Source of the DNA: Myxococcales bacterium
GTDB lineage: Bacteria; Myxococcota_A; Polyangia; Polyangiales; Ga0077539
NCBI GenBank assembly: GCA_030652255.1
Contig: JAUSAZ010000089.1
Location: 1 to 64,000 of the forward strand
Length of the DNA: 64,000 nucleotides
Direction: 5' to 3'
Shown here: positions 30,201 through 40,502 of the stretch, in pieces
Numbering within the stretch: position 1 is the first letter of the stretch
Layout of the letters: each line of letters starts with the position of its first letter
Program-made: the position numbers and the translations under genes
Notes under the pieces: generated by a model
The model's input: the letters and a program-made list of their open reading frames with translations, nothing else
The model's database searches: none
What the model was told of the DNA's origin: nothing

Positions 30201-32276
30201 CTGGGCCTCGCTCGTCGCGGCCGCCAGCAGCAGGAGCGCCGCGGTCCGCCGCGGGTCGTCCGCCGCCCCGGCCTCGGCGCGCAGCGCGGCGGAGAGCTCG
30301 TCGCCCGGCGCGAGCGCCACCCTGGCCCTCGCCGCGAAGGTCGCGGCGCCCAGGTCGGCGGCCATCCCCCCGATCGCGCCAAACGCCTCCATCGCCCCGT
30401 CATCGCCCGCCCGGCGCAGCGCCTCGGCCGCGGCCAGGCGGTGCCAGGCGCCCTCCCCCGAGGCGAAGTCCGTGATCGCCACCTCACCATCGGTGGCCGC
30501 GCGAAGCGCCACCAGCAGCGGATCGGCCTCCGCGAGGGACCCTCGCAGCGCGGCCGTCTCCGCGGGGTCGACCGAGCCGCCCCTCGCCAGCAGCCCGGCG
30601 TGCACGAGCGGCGCGTGCGCGTCGAAGAGGGTGGCCGCCGCGTGCGCGACCGCCGCCTCGCGGCGCTGCTGAAACGCGCGCAACAGCCGCTGCACCCTCG
30701 CCCGCGGATCGTCCGCGCCGCCGGGCTCCGGCCCATCGGCGGGAGGAGCCGCCGCGGCGTCTACGCCATCGAGGCGCGACAGCTCACGCGCGTGGGTCAC
30801 GAGGCGCCCGAGCGCGGTGGAGTCTCCCTCCGCGGAGACCGTCACGGGCTCACCGACGAGCGAGCCCAGGGCGGCGCCGAGCGCGACCGCCGACGAGGCC
30901 ACGCCGCTCCGATCGGAGAGCCGGCCGACCCCGGCGAGGGCGTCGAGCAGCCAGCGCGCCGTGCCCCGGCCGGTCGCCATGCGCGCCACCGTGAGCCACG
31001 CGCCGAGGTCGGTCGGGTCGCTCGCCGTCGCGGCGCGCGCGGCCTCCAGGGCGGCGTCGGTGTCGGTGCCCTCGGACATCCGCGCGCGGGCCACGCGGAT
31101 GCTCGCCGCGAGCGCCCCGGACGCGAGGGCCGCCCAGGCGTCCAGCGCCGCGGAGAGCGCCGCCGGGTCGCGCCGCGAGGCGCCGTCGAGCAGGGCGGCC
31201 AGGGCGGACTCGACGCCGGCGCCCCGCGCCGCGATCGCCCGCCACGAGCCGCGCGCCGCGTCGATGTCGTCGCCCTGCGCCGCGAAGGCGTGGAGCCACC
31301 GCAGCGTGTCGTGCTCGTCGCGGGTCGTCGCCGCGGCGAGCTCCTCGGCGCCGAGCCGCGCCGCCTCGGCCATCCTCCCGGAGCCCAGCATCAGCCGGCG
31401 CTGCACCCGCAGCCCGAGCGGAACCTCCGGCGCCAGCGCCCGCGCCCGCTCTGCCACCTGTTCGGCGCGGGCCGACTCCCCGAGCGCGCCGTCGAGGAGG
31501 TCCGCCGCGTGGGCGTACCACTCCGCCGCGTCGACGAAGCTCTCCGCGACCGCCGCCTCGCCGACGAGCAGGTCGACCCTCGCGCGCACCTCCGCGAGCG
31601 CGTCGACCGCGAAGGCGGCATCGAGGTCCTCGTCGTCACGACGTCGGCTCGTCACGGCGGCCGCGAGCGCCGCCCCGCGATCGAGCTCCGCGGGGGCGTC
31701 GGCCACCACCACGATCTCCTCGTCGGCCTCGATGGTCAGGTCGGCGTCGTCCGCGTCGTCGTCGACCGCCGCCGCCGCCGTCAGCTCGACGGCCGCGTCG
31801 TCGGGCTCGTCCTCGACGGCGATGACCTCCGCCTCCTCCTCCTCCGCTTCCTCTTCGACCTCGATCGCAGGCGCCTCCGCCGCAGCCCCGACGACCACGA
31901 CGGCGACCTCCGAGGCGATCTCGGGCTCGAGCAGGGCCGCCGTGTCGAGCGACGGCGCCTGGTCGTCCCCGCCGCCCTCCCCCACGGACCCGAACATGTC
32001 GTCGATCTCGTCGTCGCCGAGGGCGAGGTCACCAAACAGCGACGCCCGGGCCGGCGGCGGCTGCCGCTGCGGCGGGGCCTGCAACTCCGGTGCGGCGGGT
32101 GCGGGTGCGGCCTCGGCCTCGGCCTCGACCTCGATCTCGATGTCCTCGATGTCGATCGTGGCGTCGCCCGGCGGGGTCGGGGTCATCGCCCCTGCGCGGG
32201 GAGCGCGCGGCACCACCGCCCCTGCGCGGGGAGCGCGCGGGACCTTCACACTGCTGCTCTCGTCGCGGTCAGACAT
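27267..32276 (-). CDS. Giant TPR-type repeat protein 1
   Basis: About 1,669 aa. The N terminus has a short imperfect repeat (PRAPRAG twice), then an acidic low-complexity stretch (about 50-205) rich in Glu/Asp/Ala and Val. From about 215 onward it is almost entirely Ala/Arg/Leu helix pairs in the tetratricopeptide style. The final ~250 residues form a separate domain (LLDLGDVEVFLAS, ARVLVAFAAPPSIVS, FAVARALLLITQG) that is also present at the end of the next gene. No signal peptide, so probably a cytoplasmic scaffold. The ATG at 32276 overlaps the upstream gene by 8 nt, so the two are translated together. Function unknown. Confidence 0.75.
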   Translation of the reverse strand: MSDRDESSSVKVPRAPRAGAVVPRAPRAGAMTPTPPGDATIDIEDIEIEVEAEAEAAPAPAAPELQAPPQRQPPPARASLFGDLALGDDEIDDMFGSVGEGGGDDQAPSLDTAALLEPEIASEVAVVVVGAAAEAPAIEVEEEAEEEEAEVIAVEDEPDDAAVELTAAAAVDDDADDADLTIEADEEIVVVADAPAELDRGAALAAAVTSRRRDDEDLDAAFAVDALAEVRARVDLLVGEAAVAESFVDAAEWYAHAADLLDGALGESARAEQVAERARALAPEVPLGLRVQRRLMLGSGRMAEAARLGAEELAAATTRDEHDTLRWLHAFAAQGDDIDAARGSWRAIAARGAGVESALAALLDGASRRDPAALSAALDAWAALASGALAASIRVARARMSEGTDTDAALEAARAATASDPTDLGAWLTVARMATGRGTARWLLDALAGVGRLSDRSGVASSAVALGAALGSLVGEPVTVSAEGDSTALGRLVTHARELSRLDGVDAAAAPPADGPEPGGADDPRARVQRLLRAFQQRREAAVAHAAATLFDAHAPLVHAGLLARGGSVDPAETAALRGSLAEADPLLVALRAATDGEVAITDFASGEGAWHRLAAAEALRRAGDDGAMEAFGAIGGMAADLGAATFAARARVALAPGDELSAALRAEAGAADDPRRTAALLLLAAATSEAQGGAVDIAELRRLLPGDVAVAEIAAQLGLRDHGAMAEVAAALEEVKGDPAVVLVAAIRSALRRSETDPDLAARSLWERWSTARSDACLATLVLRTPQQDAARPSTVVRAFFERAIEARDTSPFAVALGELAAEMLEQADRRADALQVLARTRALSPSDPLLAATEQALLLASGRDVEVSERAFEQLKSVTEPAAQVEVFERLARIDLFERGDLASAALSFAAILELEPMHAEGLRALERHYAERERWDELFLVLRQLALGVREASDALPLAHAAARVAERAGDDARRAAQQLRWELFDRGMHDRRLLLALDVDARADRDWPRAERVSRALAADAADPAERGAHWVRVGLAAEAQGEGVRAADAFGQAVAASPSLAALLGAARAEAARGDAVAAVALRERAAMEMQTLGLSTDALTGAARAWRDEASDAERAMSAVVEAMRRDPGHQGAFELALELLDATPEAALELDVISAYLNARSSGLGPAEAVAIYLRGAAAAERADDLERARTFLRAVTALDPENVPALRTLVRLSDRAEDWSGAADARIRLAKSSADGAERLELLLQLGDLFDGRLSDPKRAEAAWRRVAQAAPADPRPWERLAQFYERSGEGPREVEARKVLLARARTPGDRAGHGLRLAALAGAIDDRALVEESLKACGDDVRSGVERNVRDVAALERLAAWQRLRGWRDAERVVAAAAVTLGVASDELRALAPDGVVAGAGVESLLPAALDLLAPPALPADLRELLVRTSTVLDPLVPFDPASRDADRLGARPHGLRAEIDRWARLLDLGDVEVFLASQLASIAMPVGRSPARVLVAFAAPPSIVSRFAVARALLLITQGLSLPLRMDVAEFTLVMTALLRQFEPMFGAAGVDPVRLDALSRSITRAMPRDLHAELTPAARAVLRRPFDAAVIHGAALEFGDRIALLATGDLPAAIAALAPPGVLPGRVIDEVPAAGRLVRVALSQRFLEARRLTGFQDA
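32189..32240 (-). repeat. Short imperfect tandem repeat within the TPR protein 1 coding region
   Basis: The DNA block CCTGCGCGGGGAGCGCGCGG occurs twice, 30 bp apart, encoding the repeated peptide PRAPRAGA near the N terminus. It is in frame and looks like a replication-slippage duplication of a linker. Confidence 0.6.
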
Positions 32277-35200
32277 GGTCGGTCCCAAGGTCGAGGGCTA
32301 CGCCGACCAGCGCGTCGCTGACGGCGAATTGGAGGGCGTCCCGACGCGCGGCGCCCGGCAGTGACGCGTGGCCGTCGTCCCGGATGGCGTCGGCCATCGC
32401 CGCGTCGACCGCCCCGCTCAGGGCGAGCGCGCTGCGCCGCACGGTCGCCCGGAGCCCCGCGCCCACGGCCACGAGCTCGCGCTGGGCGTCGCCGGGCGGG
32501 AGGCTCTTCCCGTACTCCAGCAGCGCCTTGCGCACCCGCCGCGACTGCACCTTGCCGACCGAGCGCACCAGGGCCGCGTCCGCCGAGGGCGCCTCGACGC
32601 CCGCCGCCGACAGCGACGCGAGCCAGCGCGCCGCCGCCCGCTCGGGATCGTCGTCGGTCCATCCCCCGACCCCCCGGAGGGCGAAGAGCAGCTCCGCGAC
32701 CAGCCGGTAGCGATGGGAGAGGTCACGCACCGCGTCGACCCGCGGGCCGAGCACGAGCACGAGCGGTTCTCCCGGCAGCGCGAGGATTCGCTCGTCGCCT
32801 CCGCCGACGTAGAGCTCGAAGTCCCCGACGCCGCACGCCGCCACGAAGGGAGCGATCGCGTCGCGGGCCGGCGAAGCGCCGCGGACCCGCTCCGCCCGGC
32901 CGAGGTGCAGCGCATCGAGCGTCAGCCCACGCAGCGGGAGCAGCTCGGGCTCGATCAACTCCAGCATCGCCGTCGCCCTCCCGCGATCGGCCGCCGCCCG
33001 GACGCGCAGCTGCGTGGACGGGTCGCGCAGGCTGCCCCTCGTCGGCAGGCCGGGCGCCGTGACCGCCACCGAGGCGCCGGCCCAGCGGGCGAGGCGATCG
33101 GCAGCGCGGGCGAGCACCCCGTCGCCTGCGATGGTCGCCGCGGCGGACAGATCGAGCGCAGCCGGCGCGGGGTCGGCGTCCTCCGCGATGCGCTCGCGAA
33201 GGGCCTCGATGGTGCGCCGCGCGAGCGGGACCACCTCGCCAGGCGCGCCGCGGGTGGCCGCCGCTCGCAGCACGGCGAGCGACGCCGGAAACCTCGCGTG
33301 CGCCGCGGCCACCGCGCGCCACGCCGCCGCCGCATCGCCCGCCCCGTCGGCGTGCAGCGCCACGAGCCGGAGGTGCGCCGCCAGCCGGGACCCGTCGGAG
33401 TCCGCGAGCCGCAGCGAGGCCTCGCCGAAGCGGATGGCGGCCGCGAACTCGCCCGCGCCCTCGGCCAGGGCGAGCGCGCGCTCGGCGAGCGCCCGGTCGA
33501 GCCACCCGAGCCCCTCGAACTTCGTGAGCACCTGCAGCGCCCCGGCGGCGTCGCCGAGCCTCGACTGCCGGATCTCCAAGGCCCCGAGGAGCGCAGCCCG
33601 CCGCTGCCCCTCCGGCGCGGAGGGCGCAGCGCCGAGCGCCGCGAGCGCGTCCGCCGCCTCCCGCAGCCTCCCCGACGCGGCGTGGATCTCCGCGATGAGG
33701 GCCAGCGCCGCCACGTGGTGGGGCTCGGCCGCGACCACGGCCTCGGCGCTCTCCAGCGCTCCCTCGCGCAGCCCGAGCGCGCGGCGCAGGCGGGCCTGCT
33801 CCCAGCGCAGGGCCACCTTCGCTGCGGGGTCGCGCTCCGCGCCGAGGCGCCGGGACACCAGGGCCTCGAGCCCCGCCGAGTCGCTCCGCGCCTCCAGCAA
33901 CCGTCGCAACAGCCGGTAGGCCACCGGCCGGCCGGGCGAGCGCTCCAGCGCCTCGCGCAGCGTCGCCTCGGCCCGGGACGGCTGCCGCAGGTGCTCCAGC
34001 GCAACCACGCCGGCCTCCTCCCAGAAGCGGGCCGCGCGGTCGTCGTCGCGCACGACGCGCCCGAGGGCCTCGCAGGCCTCCGCGACCCCCTCCCAGCGTC
34101 CCAGCCGACGCGACGCCACCCGCTGCACGTCGCGCGCGAGCACGTCGTCGGGCCGCGACGCCAGCACCCCCTCCGCCTCGGCGAGCGCCGACGACGGATC
34201 GCCGCCCACGGAGTGCCAGTTGGCCGCCGCGGCGCGCCACCCCAGCTGCGCCTCGCGGCCCGCGATGCGCGCCCGCTCGGAGAGCGCCCGCGCGAACACC
34301 CCGGCGCCCTCGACGCCCCCCGGCGGCAGCTCGCTGCGCACCAGCGACGACGCCACGCGCCCCGGGATCGCGTCGGCCAGCGCGAGCGCCTCGCGGGCGC
34401 GGCCCTTCGACCAGAGCCCCACGAGGGCGACCGCCTGGAGCTGCTCCCGGGCGTCGCCCTCCTCGATGTCCGCGAGGCGCAGCAGGGCGCCCGGCACGAG
34501 CTCGAAGGCGTCCCGCTGGATCGTGTCGAGCAGGCTCATCAGCCGCGTCGCCCCGGTCGCGGGCTGGTCGCTGTCGATGAGGTCGCGCGCGACGGCGGCC
34601 TCGTCCTGCGTGGCCGCGGTCGCGCCGAGCACCCGGGCGAGCTCGAGCTCCAGCCCCGCCCGCAGTGGGTCGCCCGCCTCGACCAGCGCCAGCAGCGCCC
34701 GCAGCACCTCCGCGGTCTCCGGGCTGTCGGCCCCCGACGAGGCGCCCCGCAGCACCAGCTCGAGCAGCGTGGCGGCGACCTCGTCCCGGCCGCCCCTGGC
34801 CGCGAGGCGCTCCATCGCGGCGCTCGCCTCGGCGGGGTCGCGGTCGACGAAGAGCCGGAAGAGCACCTCCTCGATGCGCAGCGCCACGAGCTCCGCGCCG
34901 CGCTCCCCGGGCAGGTCGTCGCGCGCCAGCAGCGCCGTGCGCAGCGACGGGTCTTCCAGCCACGACGACGACGCGAACACCACGGCGTGCACCGCCGGGT
35001 CGTCGGGCGCGCGCGCGCTCGCGTCGGCCAGCGCGCGCCGCGCGAGGTCGAGGGCCCCGAGGGTGCGCAGCCACGCCGCCGCGAGCACGAGCCATCGAAC
35101 GCCCCCGTCCGGGTCGGCGTCCGCGGCCCGCTCGGCGGTGTCGAGCAGCAGCGCGCCCTCCCGCCCCGCCGACGCGAGGCGCATCAACAGCGCCGTGAGG

Positions 35201-37104
35201 TATCGGTCCGAGGGGTCGCGGCGGTGGGCGGCGACGGCGAGCTCCCGCGCCCGCGCCTCGTCGCCCGCGGCCCAGGCCCAGCGCGCCGCCAGGGCGGCCC
35301 ACGGGCCGCCGCGTCCGTCCGCCGGGAGCAGGGCCTCGTGGAGCGAGGCCGCCCAGCGCGACGCGAAGGCCATCGAGCCCACCGAGGCCCAGAGCACCGC
35401 CGCGAGCTCCTGCGTCCAGGCGGCGTCGCCCGTGGCCTCCACGAGCTGCTCGGCGGTGATGGCCGCGGCCTTCGCGTCCTGCAGGTCGACCAGCTCGTCG
35501 AAGAGCTGCTCGAGCAGCAGCGCGGCGCGCTCGTCGGCGTCCGCCACGTGGGGGAGCAGCGCCTCGATCGCCGCGACCCGCTCCTGCGCGAGCGCCCTCG
35601 GCTCCGCGAAGGCCGCCGCGAGGTCGGGCCGCCGCAGCAGGAAGAGATGGATGCGCCGCGACACCACGTCGCCCGGCTGCAGCTCGAGCGCCTCGCGCAC
35701 GCGGCGCAGCGCCTCGCGGCCGTCCCGGCGGAGCAGCAGCACCACCAGCGCGCTCGCCCGCAGCAGCGCCGCCCGGTGCGAGGGGTCGGCCGCCTGCGCG
35801 CCGAGGCGCTCGTACTGCGCGAGCAGCGTGTGGAGGTCGCCCGAGACCGACGACTGCTCGATGAGCGCCGCCCGCGCCGCGCCGCTCGACGGGTCGCAGC
35901 GCAGGGCCGCCTGCAGCGCCTCGCCCGCCTCCGGGACCCGCCCCTCCAGCGCCGCGCGCTCGGCGCAGCGGAAGTGCAGCGACGCGCGCATCGCCTCGTC
36001 GCCGAAGCCCCTGCCCAGCAGCCACTCGGCGTGCTGCGCCGACTCCTCGATCTCGCCCGCGAGGTCGGCCAGGATCATCGACCCGAAGCGCGACCGGACG
36101 TCGTCGTCGAGGGCGATCGCCCGCTCGATGCGGTGCGAGATGGTCGCCGACTCCGCGGCGAAGGAGAGGTGCACCCGCGCCGCCGCGAGGTGCAGCTGCG
36201 CCGCGAGCCGGCGGGCGACGGGCGCGCTGCCCAGCTCGTGCACGGGCCCGCCGAGCTGCGCCGCCGTGAGCTCTCCGCGGGCCACCGCCGCCGCGAGGTC
36301 GGCCCTCGCCTCCATGGCCGCCGCCGCGTCGTCGAGGCGCCCGAGGCGCAGCGCGAGGCGCTCGACCCCCACCAGGGCGCGCCAGCGCGCGGGCTCGATG
36401 GCGGCGGCCTCGTGCAGGCAGCGCAGCGCCTCCCCGAGCGACTCCGCGGTGGCGCGCGACGAGTGGATCTCCACCAGCTCGAACAGCAGCGCCGCGCGGC
36501 GACCGGGGTCGTCCGTGAGCTTCGCGAGCTGCCCCACGGCCGCGGCCCGCTGCGCGGCGTCGCCGCGGACGAGGGCCGCGCGCTCGAGGTCTGCCCACGC
36601 GAGGGCGTGCGTGGGGTCGGCGGCGACGGCGGCCTCGTAGGCGGCGACGGCGGCGTCGCGGTCGCCGAGGGCGTCCTCCGCGAGCTCGCCGCGCAGCACC
36701 AGGGCGTCGGCCTTGTCGCGCGCCGTGGGCGCCGAGCGCGCCTGCGCCTCGAGCAGCTTGCCCAGGTTGGCGAAGCTCGCCCGACGGCGGTAGAGCCGCA
36801 CCAGGGCGTCGAGCGGCGGCCGAAACGACGAGCGCGCGTTGTAGGCCGCCAGGTGGCTCCTCGCGGCGGCGGGCTGGTCGCCCAGCAGCGACTCCTCCAG
36901 CTCCGCGATGCCGTGCAGGATCACCGACCGCTGCTCCTTCGCGGTGACGATCTCCGCCTCCGCCCGGAGCACCCGCAGCACCTCCGCCCACGCCTGCGCC
37001 GTCGCGGGTGTTACCGGGAAGGGCGAGCGGTCGACCGGAGCGGTCGGCGGGAGGCTTCGCGGGGACGGGCTCTCGACTCCATCGGCCTTCAGGTCGTGCG
37101 ACAT
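32269..37104 (-). CDS. Giant TPR-type repeat protein 2
   Basis: 1,611 aa starting ATG at 37102-37104. Except for the first 35 residues it is a continuous series of Ala/Leu/Arg helix pairs with TPR spacing, for example DALVLRGELAEDALGDRDAAVAAYEAAVAADPTHALAW. The C-terminal ~240 residues form a compact domain (VGDFELYVGGGDERILALPG, LVLVLGPRVDAVRDLSHR, LVAELLFALRG) that matches by eye the terminal domain of TPR protein 1, indicating an ancient duplication. Its stop overlaps the next gene's start by 8 nt. Likely a large cytoplasmic protein-interaction scaffold; the receiver regulator just upstream on the same strand may be a partner, by inference only. Confidence 0.75.
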   Translation of the reverse strand: MSHDLKADGVESPSPRSLPPTAPVDRSPFPVTPATAQAWAEVLRVLRAEAEIVTAKEQRSVILHGIAELEESLLGDQPAAARSHLAAYNARSSFRPPLDALVRLYRRRASFANLGKLLEAQARSAPTARDKADALVLRGELAEDALGDRDAAVAAYEAAVAADPTHALAWADLERAALVRGDAAQRAAAVGQLAKLTDDPGRRAALLFELVEIHSSRATAESLGEALRCLHEAAAIEPARWRALVGVERLALRLGRLDDAAAAMEARADLAAAVARGELTAAQLGGPVHELGSAPVARRLAAQLHLAAARVHLSFAAESATISHRIERAIALDDDVRSRFGSMILADLAGEIEESAQHAEWLLGRGFGDEAMRASLHFRCAERAALEGRVPEAGEALQAALRCDPSSGAARAALIEQSSVSGDLHTLLAQYERLGAQAADPSHRAALLRASALVVLLLRRDGREALRRVREALELQPGDVVSRRIHLFLLRRPDLAAAFAEPRALAQERVAAIEALLPHVADADERAALLLEQLFDELVDLQDAKAAAITAEQLVEATGDAAWTQELAAVLWASVGSMAFASRWAASLHEALLPADGRGGPWAALAARWAWAAGDEARARELAVAAHRRDPSDRYLTALLMRLASAGREGALLLDTAERAADADPDGGVRWLVLAAAWLRTLGALDLARRALADASARAPDDPAVHAVVFASSSWLEDPSLRTALLARDDLPGERGAELVALRIEEVLFRLFVDRDPAEASAAMERLAARGGRDEVAATLLELVLRGASSGADSPETAEVLRALLALVEAGDPLRAGLELELARVLGATAATQDEAAVARDLIDSDQPATGATRLMSLLDTIQRDAFELVPGALLRLADIEEGDAREQLQAVALVGLWSKGRAREALALADAIPGRVASSLVRSELPPGGVEGAGVFARALSERARIAGREAQLGWRAAAANWHSVGGDPSSALAEAEGVLASRPDDVLARDVQRVASRRLGRWEGVAEACEALGRVVRDDDRAARFWEEAGVVALEHLRQPSRAEATLREALERSPGRPVAYRLLRRLLEARSDSAGLEALVSRRLGAERDPAAKVALRWEQARLRRALGLREGALESAEAVVAAEPHHVAALALIAEIHAASGRLREAADALAALGAAPSAPEGQRRAALLGALEIRQSRLGDAAGALQVLTKFEGLGWLDRALAERALALAEGAGEFAAAIRFGEASLRLADSDGSRLAAHLRLVALHADGAGDAAAAWRAVAAAHARFPASLAVLRAAATRGAPGEVVPLARRTIEALRERIAEDADPAPAALDLSAAATIAGDGVLARAADRLARWAGASVAVTAPGLPTRGSLRDPSTQLRVRAAADRGRATAMLELIEPELLPLRGLTLDALHLGRAERVRGASPARDAIAPFVAACGVGDFELYVGGGDERILALPGEPLVLVLGPRVDAVRDLSHRYRLVAELLFALRGVGGWTDDDPERAAARWLASLSAAGVEAPSADAALVRSVGKVQSRRVRKALLEYGKSLPPGDAQRELVAVGAGLRATVRRSALALSGAVDAAMADAIRDDGHASLPGAARRDALQFAVSDALVGVALDLGTDHV

Positions 37105-37156
37105 CCGCGGTAACCCGGGATACTAAGCCCAGCGGCATTCGCGCCGCTACAACTCA

Positions 37157-38554
37157 TCACGAGTTGGCGGACATCGGAGGCACGACCGAGATCGCCCGCG
37201 CGCGAAGCAGCGTCACCAGGGCGCGTCCCACCGCCATCGGGCTCAGCTCCAGCTCGCGGGCGATCTCCCGCACGCTGCGCTCGCCGTCGACCGCGGCGAG
37301 CACCCGGCGCGCGTCGGGGTCGTGCGCCGCGCCGACGCCGGTCTCTCGCAGCGCGACCGCGTGCTCCAGCGGCACGAGCGACTCGATGGTCTCCCACTCC
37401 GCGGCCTGGCGCGCGGCCTCGGCGACGCACTCCTCGGCCCCGAGGCCCAGGGCCGCGTCGCCGACCGCGAGCGACTCGCCCGGCGTGAAGCGGAAGCGCC
37501 CGCCGATCCACCGCGACGCCTCGCTGTACAGCTCCATGGACTGCGCGGCGAGGGCCGCGGCGAGGTGGTCTTCGGAGATGCGCCGCGCCGCCACCAGGGC
37601 CCGGCCGAGGGGCGCGCCGCGGGCCACGCCCGACGCGATGAAGGCGTCGAGCGCCGCCCGCGGGAGCGCCCCGGCCCCGACGAGGTGGCGCCCCAGCCGG
37701 TGCTCGACCCCGACGCCCATCCCGACGACCTGGTCGATCACCCCGGGTCGCAGGCTCATCTCGACGGCCGCGGCGCCGACCTTCGCCGCGCGCTCGACCC
37801 GCAGCACGCCGCTCAGGCCCGCGGACTCCACGAGCCGCAGCAGCTGCGCGAGGGAGACCACGCCGACGACGCCCTCGAGCCCGGCGGCGCCGCGCAGGGT
37901 GGGGTCGAGGGTGCGGGCCTCGCGGGCGATCTCGACCGCCGCGGCGAGGCTCACGTGGTGCCGGAAGGCCTGCGAGAGCAGGTCGTCGTGGGCCGCGACG
38001 CCGGCGTCGACGATCTCGCGCACCACCGGGCCCACGTGGCGCACCAGGAGGTCGAGCAGGCGGTCGCGCGCGGCCTCCGGGCCGACCACCCACTGGGCGA
38101 GGCGCTCGGCGCGGGGCGAGCGCGGCGCGGCGGGCCGCTCGGTGGGGCCGGCGTGCACGCTGGTGAGGGCGTTGGCCGTGACCCGCGAGCGCTCGAGGGT
38201 GGAGCGCACGAGGTCGAGCAGGTCGGTCGGGGTGAAGGGCTTGGCGAGCGTGGCGACGGCGCCGGTCTGCTGGCCGAAGCGCGCCCCGATGGACTCCGCG
38301 CGGGCGGACATCAGCACCAGCGGAAGGTCGTTGCCCCCCGGCAGGCCGCGCAGGGCCTGGGCGAACTGGTACCCGTTGAGGCGCGGCATGACGAAGTCGA
38401 CCAGCGCGAGGTCGTAGGGCGCGCGGTGCACCCGCTCGAGGCCCTCGACGCCGTCGACGGCGGTCTCCACCGCGTAGCCCGCGCCACGCAGGATGGACTC
38501 GACCAGATGTCGCACCGTCGCGCTGTCTTCGACCACTAGGATCCGGGCGGTCAT
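37157..38554 (-). CDS. Response regulator with C-terminal DUF4388/PATAN-like region
   Basis: 465 aa from the ATG at 38554. The receiver domain (about 1-120) is complete: VVEDSATVR acidic pair, phosphoacceptor D in ALVDFVMPRLNG, switch Ser in VLMSARAES, and LAKPFTP lysine. After a Pro/Arg linker, residues about 200-300 contain the motif LAQLLRLVESAGLSGVLRVERA, typical of the DUF4388/PATAN type found in many myxobacterial signalling proteins. A further winged-helix-like segment (VREIARELELSPMAVGRAL) lies at the C terminus. It should be phosphorylated by an unlinked histidine kinase. It lies 52 bp upstream of the giant TPR pair in the same direction. Confidence 0.82.
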   Translation of the reverse strand: MTARILVVEDSATVRHLVESILRGAGYAVETAVDGVEGLERVHRAPYDLALVDFVMPRLNGYQFAQALRGLPGGNDLPLVLMSARAESIGARFGQQTGAVATLAKPFTPTDLLDLVRSTLERSRVTANALTSVHAGPTERPAAPRSPRAERLAQWVVGPEAARDRLLDLLVRHVGPVVREIVDAGVAAHDDLLSQAFRHHVSLAAAVEIAREARTLDPTLRGAAGLEGVVGVVSLAQLLRLVESAGLSGVLRVERAAKVGAAAVEMSLRPGVIDQVVGMGVGVEHRLGRHLVGAGALPRAALDAFIASGVARGAPLGRALVAARRISEDHLAAALAAQSMELYSEASRWIGGRFRFTPGESLAVGDAALGLGAEECVAEAARQAAEWETIESLVPLEHAVALRETGVGAAHDPDARRVLAAVDGERSVREIARELELSPMAVGRALVTLLRARAISVVPPMSANS

Positions 38555-38679
38555 CGGGCTCGATCGTTGGGCGGCCTTGAGGGGGTTGAGACGGGCGTGC
38601 CCCGGGGTATCGCCCGCAGCGCCCGCGCGGGTCAAGGCGGGCGTTGCGGCCCCGCGCCGCGGGCGTCTATCGTCGCGCC

Positions 38680-39261
38680 ATGACGACGGCGACGACGCAG
38701 GCGGCCCGCGTGGTGATGGACGGCTCCGCGGTGGCCGACGCGCTCGGGCGGGTGGCGCGGGAGATCGCCGCCCGGCACCCCGACGGCGATGCCCTCGCGC
38801 TGGTGGGCGTTCGCCGTGGCGGCATCCCCCTCGCGGCGCGCCTGCACGGGCTGCTCATCGATGCGGGGCGCGCGGGGGTGCTCGTCGGCACCGTCGACAT
38901 CACCCTCTACCGGGACGACGCGGCGACGGCGCTGCCCAACCCCCAGATCGGCCGGAGCGAGATCCCCTTCGAGGTCGAGGGGCGGGTGGTGATCCTCGTC
39001 GACGACGTGCTCTACACCGGGCGCACCACCCGCGCGGCCATCGACGCCGTGATGGACTACGGCCGCCCGCGGGCCATCGAGCTCGCGGTGCTGGTCGACC
39101 GCGGGCACCGCGAGCTGCCCATCCAGGCCGACTACGTGGGCCTGCGGGTGGAGACCTCCCGGCGCGAGCGCGTCGAGGTGCGCGTCGACCCGGGGGACGC
39201 CAGCCACGCCGTCGTCGAGGTGCTGGGCCCCGCCGAAAACACCCACTCCCACGGCGCTTGA
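38680..39261 (+). CDS. pyrR: PyrR, bifunctional pyrimidine regulator / uracil phosphoribosyltransferase
   Basis: 193 aa. The PRPP-binding motif [20 protein letters not shown] is intact, and the N-terminal [18 protein letters not shown] and [14 protein letters not shown] segments match PyrR. In other bacteria PyrR binds pyr mRNA to control attenuation and has weak UPRTase activity. I saw no convincing PyrR-binding leader or terminator in the 125 bp before it. The ATG at 38680 is chosen since the upstream in-frame codons have no family similarity. It is 19 bp from pyrB, so the two form an operon. Confidence 0.9.
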   Translation: MTTATTQAARVVMDGSAVADALGRVAREIAARHPDGDALALVGVRRGGIPLAARLHGLLIDAGRAGVLVGTVDITLYRDDAATALPNPQIGRSEIPFEVEGRVVILVDDVLYTGRTTRAAIDAVMDYGRPRAIELAVLVDRGHRELPIQADYVGLRVETSRRERVEVRVDPGDASHAVVEVLGPAENTHSHGA

Positions 39262-39280
39262 GCATATCCTCCGCGCCGCG

Positions 39281-40219
<939 letters not shown>

Positions 40220-40240
40220 CGCCGCGGGACGTCGGCGCGG

Positions 40241-40366
40241 TCACCGCACGATGTAGCGCAGCGTGTAGGACATGCCCGATCCGCCGGAGCGCTGGTGAAA
40301 CGGCGTGCTCAACGCACCGGCCATCCGCGCTAGAGCGGCGGGGGCGAAGTTCGTAGCGCTGTTGCG
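40241..40366 (-). pseudogene. Possible 3' remnant of a larger gene
   Basis: An open frame on the minus strand ends GGSGMSYTLRYIVR, about 41 residues that look like the beta-rich end of a longer protein rather than a stand-alone gene. No start with a ribosome-binding site fits. It could also be chance coding in GC-rich DNA. The surrounding 283 bp (40220-40502) between pyrB and the next gene shows no other clear feature. Confidence 0.2.
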
Positions 40367-40502
40367 GGGCACGGACGTCCCGCCGTCGCTCGTCGCTCGT
40401 CGCACGGCGCGCAGGCGATCACAGGGAGCGTCCGCGCGCCGTCGGGCTCCGGTGCCGTCATGGGGGTGGCGGCGAAAAGAGGGAAGGCGGGAGGGCGATG
40501 GG

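Noticed and set aside
26097-32321. A 2,074-codon plus-strand frame opposite the PQQ and giant TPR genes
   Set aside because: Low-complexity Arg/Gly/Ala/His sequence without domains; it is the antisense shadow of genuine minus-strand genes with TPR and PQQ motifs.
32368-37113. A 1,581-codon plus-strand frame opposite the second TPR gene
   Set aside because: Same reason: Arg/His/Gly-rich shadow of a TPR protein.
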